The notes below the pieces were generated by a model. It did no database searches and was not told the origin of the DNA. It was given only the letters and a program-made list of their open reading frames with translations. Of a stretch of DNA of 64,000 bases, positions 33,810 to 42,500 are shown in pieces. The first letter of the stretch is position 1. Each line of letters starts with the position of its first letter. Position numbers and translations under genes: made by a program. Source of the DNA: Actinomycetota bacterium (GTDB lineage Bacteria > Actinomycetota > Thermoleophilia > Gaiellales > F1-60-MAGs149); the NCBI GenBank assembly GCA_026392355.1, contig JAPLCF010000030.1, positions 186,001 to 250,000 on the forward strand. The letters run 5' to 3'.

Positions 33810-34883
33810 CTACGCCCCTGGGACGGCCCGAAGGCCCTGGATCTCGCGGATGGCGGCGAGCTCACGCAGCGCCTCAACCTCGATCTGACGGATGCGCTCG
33901 CGCGTGAGACCGAACTCACGGCCGATCTCGTCCAGCGTCCGCGGGTCGAGACCATCGAGGCCGTAGCGCAGCTCGAGCACGCGACGATGACGCTCCGGGA
34001 GGGCGTTGAGGCCCTCCTGTAGCGCCTCGTGGCGCAGCTGGTCGGAGACGGCGTCCATCGGATCGATGGCTTCGCTGTCGGCTAGGAAGTCGGAGAAGCT
34101 CGACTCGCCCTCGTCGCCCACCGGCTCCTCAAGGGAGATGGGGGAGCGGGCGGCCTTGCGGACGTCGAGCACCTGATACAGCGGGAGCTTGGCCTCTTCG
34201 GCAATCTCCTCGTTGGAGGGCTCGCGGCCGAGGCGGAGCATCAGCGTGCGCTCTGCGCGGTTGATCTTCTGGAGGCGCTCCACGACGTGCACGGGGAGGC
34301 GGATGGTGCGGCTCTTGTCCGCGAGGGCACGCGCCACGGCCTGGCGGATCCACCAGGTGGCGTACGTCGAGAACTTGAGGTCGCGGCGCCAGTCGAACTT
34401 CTCGACGGCACGGATCAGGCCGAGGATGCCCTCCTGGATCAAGTCGAGGAAGCCGAGGCCCTGGCCGCGGTAATTCTTCGCAATCGACACGACGAGGCGC
34501 AGGTTCGACTCGACCATCTGCTGCTTCGCCTGCATATCGCCCTTCTCGACGCGCTTGGCGAGACGAATCTCGTCAGCCTTCGTCAACAGGGGATAGCGGC
34601 CGACCTCATGGAGGAAGAGCTGCAGAGAATCGGTGGTGCCCTCGTAGGCGAGACGGCGCTCGAGCGCAGTGGGCTCAGCCGGGCGATCGTTGTCCTCGAT
34701 GATCTCGATGCCCTCGGCCTCGATCATGCCCTTGACGGCATCCATCGCGTCGGGCTCGAGCTCGTGCTCGGCAAGGGCCTCGACGATCTCGCCGAAGGCA
34801 AGGGTGCCACGCTCATTACCGACCTCGATCAGGCGCTGGTACTCGGGAAGTTCCTGAACCTCTTGCGGCTGCTCGACGATCAT
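33810..34883 (-). CDS. sigA: Primary RNA polymerase sigma factor (sigma-70 group 1, SigA/RpoD)
   Basis: Housekeeping sigma factor. A short region 1.1 is at residues about 12-60, region 1.2 at about 82-110 ([17 protein letters not shown]), region 2 with the RpoD box and -10 recognition ([36 protein letters not shown]), region 3 ([14 protein letters not shown]), and region 4 with the -35 helix-turn-helix ([20 protein letters not shown]). Length 357. It is divergent from the MBL hydrolase gene (92-base gap) and followed on the same strand by tRNA-Pro and globin. Confidence 0.96.
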   Translation of the reverse strand: MIVEQPQEVQELPEYQRLIEVGNERGTLAFGEIVEALAEHELEPDAMDAVKGMIEAEGIEIIEDNDRPAEPTALERRLAYEGTTDSLQLFLHEVGRYPLLTKADEIRLAKRVEKGDMQAKQQMVESNLRLVVSIAKNYRGQGLGFLDLIQEGILGLIRAVEKFDWRRDLKFSTYATWWIRQAVARALADKSRTIRLPVHVVERLQKINRAERTLMLRLGREPSNEEIAEEAKLPLYQVLDVRKAARSPISLEEPVGDEGESSFSDFLADSEAIDPMDAVSDQLRHEALQEGLNALPERHRRVLELRYGLDGLDPRTLDEIGREFGLTRERIRQIEVEALRELAAIREIQGLRAVPGA

Positions 34884-34975
34884 GCGGGACCCTTTCGGCT
34901 GGTTCGGCGCGACGCGCCGGTAGACTGCTGCAAGCGCACTGGCGCTCCTGACCTAACGTACGACGGAGACACCCT

Positions 34976-35626
34976 ATTCCCCTGCAGGCCACATCACTCT
35001 CGCTCGGGCCCTACGGGACGAACTGTTACATCGTTCACCCCGACGATTCGGCCGACTGCGTGGTGATCGATCCTGGTGAAGAGCCGGAACGCGTCATTGG
35101 CGCGCTCGCAGAGCTCGGGCTGCGATGCGTTGCGGTCTTGGTGACCCACGGGCATCTCGATCACATCGGCGCGGTCGGCGCCGTCGCCGGGGAGGCGACG
35201 AGCCCAGTCTATACCAGTGCTGGAGATCGGGATGTGGTTGCCCACATCAACGATCACCTATGGCCGGGATTCGGGCCGTATATCGAGCACGAGCCCGAGG
35301 GCGTGCTCGAACCAGGGGCCCCCCTGACGCTGGCGGGCATGACCATCGACGTCTTCGCGACGCCCGGCCACTACCCGCATGCCGTATCGCTCCTGCTGAC
35401 CGGCCCCGATGGTTCGCAGCTGCTCGCCGCGGGCGACGTGCTGTTCGCCGGCTCTGTCGGTCGCACCGACCTCGACGGGGGCGATTGGGACGTGCTCGAG
35501 CAGTCGATCGCGCTCCTGATGCGCGAAGTGGAGCTCGATACCCACGTGCTGCCGGGGCACGGTCCGGTCACCACACTGCGCCATGAACTGGCGACCAACC
35601 CGTTCCTGTCAGGATTGCGTCTATGA
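34976..35626 (+). CDS. Metallo-beta-lactamase-fold hydrolase (glyoxalase II-like), apparent ATT start
   Basis: Cytoplasmic metal-dependent hydrolase, glyoxalase II/YcbL-like. The zinc motif THGHLDHIGA is near residue 57; further ligands are His in TPGHYPHAVS, Asp in LLAAGDVLF and His in HVLPGHGP. The conserved family N-terminus LGPYGTNCYIV lies upstream of any ATG, GTG or TTG in frame: between the stop at 34949-34951 and the GTG at 35060 there is none. ATT at 34976 is 7 bases after GGAG and gives a natural start, IPLQATSLSLGPYG. CTG at 34982 is the alternative. It may be a genuine rare start or an ATG misread. Overlaps hisS (ATGA). Confidence 0.85.
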   Translation: MPLQATSLSLGPYGTNCYIVHPDDSADCVVIDPGEEPERVIGALAELGLRCVAVLVTHGHLDHIGAVGAVAGEATSPVYTSAGDRDVVAHINDHLWPGFGPYIEHEPEGVLEPGAPLTLAGMTIDVFATPGHYPHAVSLLLTGPDGSQLLAAGDVLFAGSVGRTDLDGGDWDVLEQSIALLMREVELDTHVLPGHGPVTTLRHELATNPFLSGLRL

Positions 35627-36891
35627 GCGACGAGTTCATTCCGCCGCGCGGCACACTCGACTGGTTGCCGGCGCGTCAGGCCGCCCGTCACGCCATGCTC
35701 GACGCGTTCCGCGCGATCTGCGATGGCTCGGGGTACAGCGAAGTCGCGACGCCCGTCTTCGAGGAGAAGGCGCTGTTCTCGCGCACCGCGGGCGAGAGCT
35801 CCGAGGTCGTCGGCAAGGAGATGTACCTCTTCGAGGATCAGGGCGAGCGCGTGCTGGCGCTGCGACCCGAGTTCACCGCGTCACTCATGCGCCTCTACCT
35901 CGGCAACGGCATGTCGCGCGAGGCCCAGCCGGTCCGCGTCTGGTGCGCCGGCTCCTGCTACCGCTACGCCGCCGTGCAGCGTGGCCGCTACCGCGAGTTC
36001 ACGCAGGTCGACGCCGAGGCAATCGGCTCGGACGATCCGGCCGTTGATGCCGAGCTGATCGCTCTCCAGCTGCGCTGGTACGCCGCGCTCGGCCTCGAGG
36101 GCGTCGAGTTGCGTATCAACACGATCGGCGACAAGGGCGATCGCGAGCCCTATCTGGCCGTGCTGCGCGCGTACCTCGATGCGCATATCGATCAGGTCGA
36201 CGATGAGATCCGTCGCCAACGCGACCTCAACCCGCTGCGCGCCTTCGACACCAAGGACCCGGCGTCACAGAAGGTCATGGCCGACGCGCCGAAGATCGCC
36301 GATCACGTCAGCGAGGCCGCACAGGAACACTTTGCCGCCGTCCGCTCGTTCCTCGACGCGCGCGGCATCGACTACACCGTCGATCCGACACTCGTCCGTG
36401 GCCTCGACTACTACTGCCGCACCACGTGGGAAGTCGCCTGGCCGGAACTGGGCGCACAGTCCGGCATCGGTGGCGGTGGACGCTACGACGGCCTAGCCGA
36501 GTCGATCGGTGGTCCGGCCACACCGGGCGTCGGCTTCGCCTCGGGCGTCGAGCGGGTTCTGCTCGCACTCGAGGATCAGGGCCGACTGCCGGCCACCACG
36601 GGCGGTGTCGACGCCTTCTTCGCGATCTTCGCTGACGCTGCGCGACCCGAGCTCCACGCGCTGCTCGATCAGGCACGCGACGCGGGCGTCCGCTGCGAGG
36701 CCGATCTCGCCGGCCGCGCCGTCAAGGGCCAGATGAAGCAGGCCGACCGCATCGGTGCCGCACAAACCGTCGTCTGCGGCGACGATGAGTGGGCGCGCCG
36801 AGTCTGCCTCGTGCGCGACATGACCAGCGGCGAGCAGGTGGATGTGCCGTTCGACGGACTGGTCGAATTTCTCGTGAACGCGAAGGGGTAG
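35623..36891 (+). CDS. hisS: Histidyl-tRNA synthetase
   Basis: Class II aminoacyl-tRNA synthetase charging tRNA-His. Motif 1 region near residue 20-35, motif 2 with RYREFTQVDAE (about 126-136), the HisRS-specific peptides LVRGLDYYCRTTWE (about 250-263) and GGGGRYDGL, and motif 3 with GVGFASGVERVLLAL. The C-terminal anticodon-binding domain is complete. Length 422. The ATG overlaps the hydrolase stop; aspS follows after 3 bases, the common hisS-aspS pairing. Confidence 0.97.
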   Translation: MSDEFIPPRGTLDWLPARQAARHAMLDAFRAICDGSGYSEVATPVFEEKALFSRTAGESSEVVGKEMYLFEDQGERVLALRPEFTASLMRLYLGNGMSREAQPVRVWCAGSCYRYAAVQRGRYREFTQVDAEAIGSDDPAVDAELIALQLRWYAALGLEGVELRINTIGDKGDREPYLAVLRAYLDAHIDQVDDEIRRQRDLNPLRAFDTKDPASQKVMADAPKIADHVSEAAQEHFAAVRSFLDARGIDYTVDPTLVRGLDYYCRTTWEVAWPELGAQSGIGGGGRYDGLAESIGGPATPGVGFASGVERVLLALEDQGRLPATTGGVDAFFAIFADAARPELHALLDQARDAGVRCEADLAGRAVKGQMKQADRIGAAQTVVCGDDEWARRVCLVRDMTSGEQVDVPFDGLVEFLVNAKG

Positions 36892-36894
36892 GAC

Positions 36895-38688
36895 GTGACG
36901 TACAGGACTAGGCACTGCGGCGAGTTCGAGGCCTCCCAGATCGGCGAGGAGGTAGACGCCTCCGGCTGGACAGCGCGCCTGCGCGATCACGGCGGGCTCG
37001 TCTTCATCGATCTGCGCGACCGCAGCGGCGTGGTTCAGCTCGTCATCGACCCCGAGCACGCGCCGAAGGCGATCGAGGTTGCCCAGTCGATTCGTGTCGA
37101 GAGCGTGATCCACGCCCGCGGCAAGGTCGTGGCGCGCACCGACGGCACCGTCAACCCGAACCTACCGACCGGCGCGATCGAGATCCTCGTCGACGAGCTC
37201 GACGAGCTCGCCCCGAGCGATCCGCTGCCGTTCCAGCTCGACGACGAGAACGTCGACGAGGCGTTGCGCATCCGTCATCGGGCACTGGATCTGCGCCGCG
37301 ATGAGATGCAGAAGAACCTCAAGATTCGCTCGCAGGTGACGCGCATCATCCGCGACCACCTGGAGGCACAGGGCTTCCTCGAGCTCGAGACACCGATCCT
37401 GACGAAGTCGACGCCGGAGGGCGCACGCGACTTCGTGGTCCCGGCCCGCCTGCACCCCGGCAGCGTTTACGCGCTGCCGCAGTCACCGCAGCTCTTCAAG
37501 CAGCTGTACATGATGGCCGGGCTCGAGCGCTACTACCAGATTGCTCGCTGCTTCCGCGATGAGGCGCAGCGCGCCGATCGCCAGCTCGAATTCACGCAGC
37601 TCGACCTCGAGATGTCGTTCGTCGAGCGCGACGAGATTCTCGATCTCGCCGAGGACCTGTACTGCCGCATCTGGAAGGAGGTCCTCGACATCGAGCTGCC
37701 GCGGCCCTTCCCGAAGATGCCGCACAGCGAGGCGATCCTGCGCTTCGGGAGCGACAAGCCCGACCTTCGCTACGGCCTCGAGATCAGCGACATCTCCGAG
37801 CTCGTACGCGACTCGGGCTTCAGCGTCTTCAAGGGCGCGGTCGAGAGCGGCGGCTGTGTTCGCGCGCTGGCCTGCCCCGGCGGCGCCGGCCTCAGCCGCA
37901 AGGACCTCGACGAGCTCGCCGAGTTTGCCAAGGAGTGGGGCGGCAAAGGGCTCGCCTATCTGCTACTCGACGAGTCGGGCGAGGTCCGTTCACCGATCGC
38001 CAAGTTCCTGTCCGAGGACGAGCTCAGCGGCATCCGCGCGGCGACCGGTGCCAACCCTGGCGACGCCATCTTCCTCGCTGCCGACACCGAGACCGTGGTC
38101 GTGCGCGTGCTTGGCGCGCTGCGCCCGCACCTCGCCGAGCGCTTCGAGCTCGCCGATCCCAACGCATGGGCGATGCTCTTTGTCGTTGACTTCCCGCTGT
38201 TTGGCTACAACGAGGACGAGCAGCGCTGGGTCGCCGAGCACCACATGTTCACGGCGCCCCGCGCCGAGGACGAGGACCGCATTGAGTCCGATCCCGGCTC
38301 CGTGCTGTCTGAGGCCTACGACATGGTTATCAACGGCAGCGAGATCGCGTCGGGCTCCATCCGTATCAACCGCCCGGAGCTCCAGGAGCGCGTCTTCCGC
38401 ACGGTCGGGTTCTCCGACGAGGAGGCCGAGGAGCGCTTCGGTTTCTTGCTGCGCGCTCTGCACTACGGCGCGCCGCCACATGGCGGCATCGCGCCGGGCA
38501 TCGACCGCACGATCATGTTGCTGGCCGGCACCGATTCGATCCGCGACGTGATCGCCTTCCCGAAGATCGCGGGAGGCTTCGATCCGCTCACCGACGCGCC
38601 GTCGCCGGCTGCCGATGAGCAGTGGAGGGACCTCGGCCTGCCGATCCCGCCGAAGCCCAAGTCCAAGGACACGGAGGAGCAGACATGA
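36895..38688 (+). CDS. aspS: Aspartyl-tRNA synthetase
   Basis: Class II synthetase charging tRNA-Asp. The N-terminal OB-fold anticodon domain contains [20 protein letters not shown]. Motif 1 lies near [17 protein letters not shown], motif 2 is [18 protein letters not shown], and motif 3 is [12 protein letters not shown]. The bacterial GAD insertion domain fills residues about 285-420. Length 597, normal for the bacterial type. Whether it is discriminating or also charges tRNA-Asn cannot be judged here, and no gatCAB is in the window. GTG start; the stop overlaps rph. Confidence 0.97.
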   Translation: MTYRTRHCGEFEASQIGEEVDASGWTARLRDHGGLVFIDLRDRSGVVQLVIDPEHAPKAIEVAQSIRVESVIHARGKVVARTDGTVNPNLPTGAIEILVDELDELAPSDPLPFQLDDENVDEALRIRHRALDLRRDEMQKNLKIRSQVTRIIRDHLEAQGFLELETPILTKSTPEGARDFVVPARLHPGSVYALPQSPQLFKQLYMMAGLERYYQIARCFRDEAQRADRQLEFTQLDLEMSFVERDEILDLAEDLYCRIWKEVLDIELPRPFPKMPHSEAILRFGSDKPDLRYGLEISDISELVRDSGFSVFKGAVESGGCVRALACPGGAGLSRKDLDELAEFAKEWGGKGLAYLLLDESGEVRSPIAKFLSEDELSGIRAATGANPGDAIFLAADTETVVVRVLGALRPHLAERFELADPNAWAMLFVVDFPLFGYNEDEQRWVAEHHMFTAPRAEDEDRIESDPGSVLSEAYDMVINGSEIASGSIRINRPELQERVFRTVGFSDEEAEERFGFLLRALHYGAPPHGGIAPGIDRTIMLLAGTDSIRDVIAFPKIAGGFDPLTDAPSPAADEQWRDLGLPIPPKPKSKDTEEQT

Positions 38689-39389
38689 GTCGCCCCGACG
38701 GTCGAGGCTTCGACGAGGCCCGTCCGATCCTGATCACGCCGGGCTTCCTCCAGTCGGCGCCGTCCGCGCTGATCGAGATCGGGCAGACGCGCGTCTTGTG
38801 TACCGCCATCATCGAAGAGAGCGTGCCGCCGTGGATGCGCGGTCAGGGACGTGGCTGGCTAACCGCCGAGTACGGGATGCTGCCGGCCTCGACCGGGCAG
38901 CGCAAGCAGCGCGATGCGACCAAGGGGAAGCTCGACGGCCGTACGGTCGAGATCCAGCGACTCATCGGCCGTTCACTCCGCGCGGTGGTCGATCTTGAGC
39001 AGCTCGGTGAGAACACGCTATGGGTCGACTGCGACGTACTCGAGGCCGATGGTGGCACGCGCTGCGCGTCGATCACCGGCGCCTACGTGGCAGCACATCT
39101 CGCCCTCGCCAAGATCGGGCGCACGGGTGCACTGCGCGACTCGATCGCCGCCATCAGTGTCGGCATCGTTGATGGCAACGCGGTGCTTGATCTGCCGTAC
39201 GTCGAGGACTCCCGCGCCGACGTCGACATGAACGTTGTGATGACCGGCTCCGATGGCCTCGTCGAGGTACAGGGCACGGCCGAGGGAACGCCGTTCCCGC
39301 GCGCCGATCTCAACAGCCTGCTCGATCTTGCCAGCATCGGCATGACCGCCCTGCGTGCTGCGCAGCAGGCCGCTATCGACGCCGCGTGA
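38685..39389 (+). CDS. rph: Ribonuclease PH
   Basis: Phosphorolytic 3'-5' exoribonuclease trimming tRNA 3' ends. Signature segments: [13 protein letters not shown] at the N-terminus, [33 protein letters not shown], the phosphate-site motif [19 protein letters not shown], and [19 protein letters not shown]. Length 234. The ATG overlaps the aspS stop, and its own stop overlaps rdgB, as in other actinobacteria where rph and rdgB are paired. Confidence 0.96.
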   Translation: MSRPDGRGFDEARPILITPGFLQSAPSALIEIGQTRVLCTAIIEESVPPWMRGQGRGWLTAEYGMLPASTGQRKQRDATKGKLDGRTVEIQRLIGRSLRAVVDLEQLGENTLWVDCDVLEADGGTRCASITGAYVAAHLALAKIGRTGALRDSIAAISVGIVDGNAVLDLPYVEDSRADVDMNVVMTGSDGLVEVQGTAEGTPFPRADLNSLLDLASIGMTALRAAQQAAIDAA

Positions 39390-39955
39390 TCGAGCGGATC
39401 CTCCTCGCCACGGGCAACGCCGGCAAGGCCGCCGAGCTCGCGCGTCTGCTCGGCTGCCCGGTGCTGCCGATCGAGGGCTGGGACCCACCCGTCGAGGACG
39501 GTGCGACGTTCCATGCCAATGCCCGTATCAAGGCGCTGGCCGGAGCCGCACAGTGCCCGGGCGACTGGGTCGTCGCCGACGATTCTGGCATCGAAGTTGA
39601 CGCGCTCGACGGCGAACCTGGTGTGCTGAGCGCGCGGTACGGCGGCGATGGCCTCGATGACGCTGGGCGTACCGCCGCGTTGCTGGCAGCGACCGAGGGT
39701 GTCACGGACCGCGCAGCGCGCTTTCGCTGCGCACTCGTCGCCATTGGCCCCGACGGCGAGGAGTTCAGCGCCGACGGAACGCTGGAGGGAACCATTGCGA
39801 CGGCGCCCCGCGGGGCGCGCGGCTTCGGCTACGACCCAATCCTGATTCCCGCTGGCGAGACACGGACGTGTGGCGAGCTGACAGCCGACGAGAAGAACGC
39901 GATCTCCCATCGCGGCGCCGCGGCGCGCGCACTGCGCGATACCCTCGGGCTGTGA
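39386..39955 (+). CDS. rdgB: XTP/dITP diphosphatase (RdgB/HAM1 family)
   Basis: Hydrolyses non-canonical purine triphosphates to prevent their incorporation. Conserved motifs: [31 protein letters not shown] followed by [16 protein letters not shown], and the C-terminal [10 protein letters not shown]. Length 189. GTG start overlapping the rph stop; the stop overlaps the next gene (GTGA). This is the standard rph-rdgB unit, after which the operon runs on into unusual genes. Confidence 0.96.
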   Translation: MIERILLATGNAGKAAELARLLGCPVLPIEGWDPPVEDGATFHANARIKALAGAAQCPGDWVVADDSGIEVDALDGEPGVLSARYGGDGLDDAGRTAALLAATEGVTDRAARFRCALVAIGPDGEEFSADGTLEGTIATAPRGARGFGYDPILIPAGETRTCGELTADEKNAISHRGAAARALRDTLGL

Positions 39956-40899
39956 ATCGCGTCGCCACCCTCGGCCTGCCTGTGGCCTACGGACTGTCGG
40001 GACTCGTGCTACTCGCTCTGTCCCTCGTGACGGGATCCGCCGGTGCCCTGACTGCAGCCGTGCTGCTGGCAACGCTCTTGCTCGCGCAGGTTGCCGACCC
40101 GCCGCTCAGCGGGGCCTCGCCACGGCGTCGCGCGTGGGGTCGTATCGTCGCCGCCGTGATTGCACTCACGCTCGCCACCGTGGCGATGATCGCGGCGATC
40201 GCTGCGGGCCTTGAGCTGGTGCCGCAGTGGCAATGGGTCGCGGTTGGGAGCGGTATCTGCGCGTTGATCTTGCTGATGCCGCTGCTGGCACTCGGGCGTG
40301 TGACGCTCGAGGTACCGATCCTGCGGTCGGAGCGGACCGCGCTCACCCGTGGTGCTGCGATCTGCGCCACGCTCGGGGCCGCCATGCTGATTGCCGGGTA
40401 CGTGCTGCCCGCCACCGCGGCCCTGATCGCCGTGGCGTTCGCACTCTTCGCCGTCTTGGAGGGCGTCGCCATGGCCCGACCCGGCGGCGCCGGCCTCCGG
40501 CGCCTACCCAGCGAGCAGGAGATAGCAGCCGTCGATGCGGCTGTCGCAACGGGGCCGCCAGAGGTCATTGGGCACCGCCGTATCGTGGTTCGCTCCGCCG
40601 GTGGGGCCGAGTACCTCTCCCTCGAGGTGCTGATGCGCCAGCGCGTGGCTGCGGGACGAGCGCAGGAGATCTGCAGCCTCCTTGAGCAATCGATCAAGGG
40701 CGCACTCCCCGATCTGGTCATCAGCGTCCGCATCCGCGTTGGCGAGCTGCCGCCGCTCGGCCCAGACGATCCCACGCGACAGCTCGATGACACGCGCACG
40801 CAGGTGTTCGACGAGGAGGCAATCGTGCTGGCAGAGGATCAGCCAACGGAGGCCAATGCCGACCCCGTGCTACCGTCCGCGCCATGGCAGCAGCAATGA
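39952..40899 (+). CDS. CDF (cation diffusion facilitator)-fold membrane protein lacking the metal-site residues
   Basis: A 315-residue protein with six membrane helices within residues 6-176 and a soluble domain at about 205-265 (RIVVRSAGGAEYLSLEVLM, ICSLLEQSIKGALPDLVISV) that resembles the CDF cytoplasmic dimerisation domain. The order of helices and the GR turn between helices 2 and 3 also fit CDF transporters. Yet the residues that bind metal in helices 2 and 5 (D-x3-H/D and H-x3-D patterns) are absent: there is no His at all before residue 208 and the only nearby Asp is D49. It probably does not transport metal and may serve as a membrane scaffold or sensor. Ends in an acidic tail. Co-transcribed with rdgB upstream and a roadblock-like gene downstream. 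Confidence 0.6.
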   Translation: MNRVATLGLPVAYGLSGLVLLALSLVTGSAGALTAAVLLATLLLAQVADPPLSGASPRRRAWGRIVAAVIALTLATVAMIAAIAAGLELVPQWQWVAVGSGICALILLMPLLALGRVTLEVPILRSERTALTRGAAICATLGAAMLIAGYVLPATAALIAVAFALFAVLEGVAMARPGGAGLRRLPSEQEIAAVDAAVATGPPEVIGHRRIVVRSAGGAEYLSLEVLMRQRVAAGRAQEICSLLEQSIKGALPDLVISVRIRVGELPPLGPDDPTRQLDDTRTQVFDEEAIVLAEDQPTEANADPVLPSAPWQQQ

Positions 40900-41225
40900 C
40901 ACCCGACGCCGCGCTCGCGGAACTCCTGGATGTCTCGGACCGCCTGCGCAGCATCGCCCTGTTCGATGCCGAAGGCGCTGTGCTGGCCGAAATTGGTGGG
41001 CTCGGGGCCGATGCGCACGCCATCCTCACTGCAGCCGATGACGCCGCGCGCCTGCTGGGCCGCCCGCCGGTCACGCAGTGCGAGGTGGGGCTGCCCGAGG
41101 CGCTCGTCTTCGCGGTGCGCGAGCAGGGACTCGCCGCGGTCGCGGTTGCCGACCCAGATGCCACTGCCGGCCTCATCTTCTACGACCTGCGGCAGGCTCT
41201 GCGCGCAGTGGCCGGAGCGGCCTGA
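40896..41225 (+). CDS. Roadblock/LC7-like small protein
   Basis: A protein of about 110 residues with an alpha-beta pattern like the roadblock/LC7 fold: LDVSDRLRSIALFDAEGAVLA, then AHAILTAADDAARLLG, and paired strands ALVFAVREQGLAAVAVADPD ending with TAGLIFYDLRQALRAV. Roadblock proteins often bind small GTPases (MglB type) or act as dimeric scaffolds; no GTPase gene is nearby. Start at ATG 40896 matches the local ATGA overlap habit; ATG 40884 is also possible. The family call is tentative. It sits between a CDF-fold protein and a one-helix membrane peptide. Confidence 0.5.
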   Translation: MTPDAALAELLDVSDRLRSIALFDAEGAVLAEIGGLGADAHAILTAADDAARLLGRPPVTQCEVGLPEALVFAVREQGLAAVAVADPDATAGLIFYDLRQALRAVAGAA

Positions 41226-41422
41226 TGCGCCGCACACTCGGGCTCCTCGCTGCCGCGACCGCCGCCGCGGGCGCGATCGTGCTGCTTCGCCGGCGCAACT
41301 CGACGACTGCTGCGCGTGCCGATTTGTACTTCGCCGATGGCTCGATGCTCTCGCTGGATGATGAGGCACCCGAGATCGACGGCCTGATGCGCGCAGCGCG
41401 CGCCGCAATGGGAGCTCACTAA
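41225..41422 (+). CDS. Small single-helix membrane protein
   Basis: A 65-residue product: an N-terminal membrane helix (RTLGLLAAATAAAGAIVLL) followed by a basic RRR stop-transfer segment and a short soluble tail with DLYFADGSMLSLDD. It overlaps the upstream stop (TGATG) and the pyrE start (TAATG), so its frame is held in a continuous operon, which supports it being real. No family recognised. It could be a partner of the CDF-fold or roadblock-like proteins. Confidence 0.55.
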   Translation: MRRTLGLLAAATAAAGAIVLLRRRNSTTAARADLYFADGSMLSLDDEAPEIDGLMRAARAAMGAH

Positions 41423-41949
41423 TGTCCGATCTCGCCGACCGCATCCGCGCCGTGGCCTACCTCGAGGGAGACTTCGTCCTCCGCTCCGGGCGCCGCAGCT
41501 CCTTCTATCTCGACAAGTACCGGTTCGAGACGCAGCCGGACTTGCTGCGTGAGATCGGTGAGCTCCTCGCCGCACGCATCGCCGAGGTCGAGCCCGCCGC
41601 AGTACGCATCGCCGGTCCCGAACTCGGCGCCGTTGCTCTGGCCGCGTCTGCGAGCATGGCCTCCGGTAAGCCGTTCCTGATCGTGCGCGGCGCGGCCAAG
41701 GATTACGGCACGTCGAACCGCCTCGAGGGGATCTTCGAGGAGGGCGAGCGGGTCGTGGTTGTCGAGGACATCGTGACGAGCGGCGGCGCTGCACTCGACG
41801 CCGTGCGCAGCCTGCGCCAGGCTGGTCTGATCTGCGAGACCGTGATCTGCGTCGTGGATCGTGGCGAGGGTGGTGCAGAGGCGATGACCGACGCTGGCGT
41901 GCACCTCGAGCGCCTGCTCGACGCCGACGCGCTTCGGCTCGGACGCTAG
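41422..41949 (+). CDS. pyrE: Orotate phosphoribosyltransferase
   Basis: Transfers PRPP ribose-phosphate to orotate in pyrimidine synthesis. The PRPP-binding motif VVVVEDIVTSGG is at about residues 112-123; FVLRSGRRSSFYLDKYRF and RIAGPELGAVALAA match the orotate-binding side. Length 175. Last gene of the long rph-to-pyrE operon. pyrF, the next pathway enzyme, lies 550 bases downstream behind the HU gene and its terminator. Confidence 0.94.
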   Translation: MSDLADRIRAVAYLEGDFVLRSGRRSSFYLDKYRFETQPDLLREIGELLAARIAEVEPAAVRIAGPELGAVALAASASMASGKPFLIVRGAAKDYGTSNRLEGIFEEGERVVVVEDIVTSGGAALDAVRSLRQAGLICETVICVVDRGEGGAEAMTDAGVHLERLLDADALRLGR

Positions 41950-41963
41950 AGCCGCCGCCGAAG

Positions 41964-42045
41964 TTTGGCTCAGTTGAGCCAAAAGCGCTGATATTTGGCT
42001 TATCTACGCGGGTCCGTTTTGGCAATCCCGCATCGTTGAGCGAAA
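41964..42045. promoter_or_regulatory. Repeated TTTGGC palindrome cluster upstream of the HU gene
   Basis: TTTGGCTCA-GT-TGAGCCAAA (41964-41983) is a perfect 9-bp-arm palindrome. Related half-sites follow: TTTGGCTTA at 41994, TTTTGGCAA at 42017 and TTGAGCGAAA at 42036. There is no T-tract after the palindrome, so it looks more like a multi-site operator for the HU promoter than a terminator for pyrE, although an RNA hairpin with a 4-base loop is also possible. Confidence 0.5.
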
Positions 42046-42102
42046 CTCCGTCCGATGGGGGTGGTACCTTCGTGCCGTTCCCAAACGGCCTGGAGGAAAT
42101 CA

Positions 42103-42381
42103 ATGACCAAGGCAGAGTTTATCGACGAGGTGGCACGCAAGACCGGCCAGAGCAAGAAGGACGCTGGCGACGCAGTCGAGGCAGTGCTGAGCACGATCAC
42201 CGACACGCTTAAGCGCGGTGGCGACGTCACGTTCACCGGCTTCGGCAAGTTCACGGTGCAGGCACGCGCCGCCCGCACGGGTGTCAACCCGCGCACCGGC
42301 GAGAAGGTCCAGATCGCAGCGACGAAGGTGCCGAAGTTCTCGGCCGGCTCGCAGCTCAAGGCCAGCGTTAAGGGAGGCTGA
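42103..42381 (+). CDS. HU-family nucleoid DNA-binding protein
   Basis: Small histone-like protein that bends and compacts DNA. The 92-residue product has the complete HU fold: MTKAEFIDEVARKTG, FTGFGKFTVQARAARTGVNP containing the family signature, and PRTGEK with IPxF-like KVPKFSAGSQLK. No long basic C-terminal tail, unlike mycobacterial HupB. A strong ribosome site, GGAGGAA, stands 6 bases before the ATG, as expected for an abundant protein. It is monocistronic: an operator-like region precedes it and two stable hairpins follow. Confidence 0.96.
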   Translation: MTKAEFIDEVARKTGQSKKDAGDAVEAVLSTITDTLKRGGDVTFTGFGKFTVQARAARTGVNPRTGEKVQIAATKVPKFSAGSQLKASVKGG

Positions 42382-42389
42382 TCCGCCTC

Positions 42390-42408
42390 GTCGCGGATCG
42401 TCCGCGAC
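42390..42408 (+). terminator. First hairpin downstream of the HU gene
   Basis: GTCGCGGA-TCG-TCCGCGAC, a perfect 8-bp stem with a 3-base loop, begins 8 bases after the HU stop. No T-tract follows, so it may protect the 3' end or form the first half of a tandem terminator. Confidence 0.5.
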
Positions 42409-42419
42409 ATTGCGGTATC

Positions 42420-42455
42420 ACGGCCGCCTCGTCCCTCCGGGGATGAGGCGGCCGT
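42420..42455 (+). terminator. Strong hairpin terminator downstream of the HU gene
   Basis: ACGGCCGCCTC at 42420 pairs with GAGGCGGCCGT ending at 42455 (11 perfect pairs), with extra TCCC/GGGA pairing inside, and is followed by TTCTGCGTT. This is the best intrinsic-terminator candidate in the window. It separates the HU gene from pyrF, whose start is 46 bases further on. Confidence 0.75.
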
Positions 42456-42500
42456 TCTGCGTTGTGGGGGCCTGCCGCCCGCCGTAGTAGCGTGCCGCTC

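Noticed and set aside
35060-35626. GTG 35060 as the MBL hydrolase start
   Set aside because: It would delete the conserved LGPYGTNCYIV strand at the start of the fold and leaves the overlap-rich operon with an odd leader.
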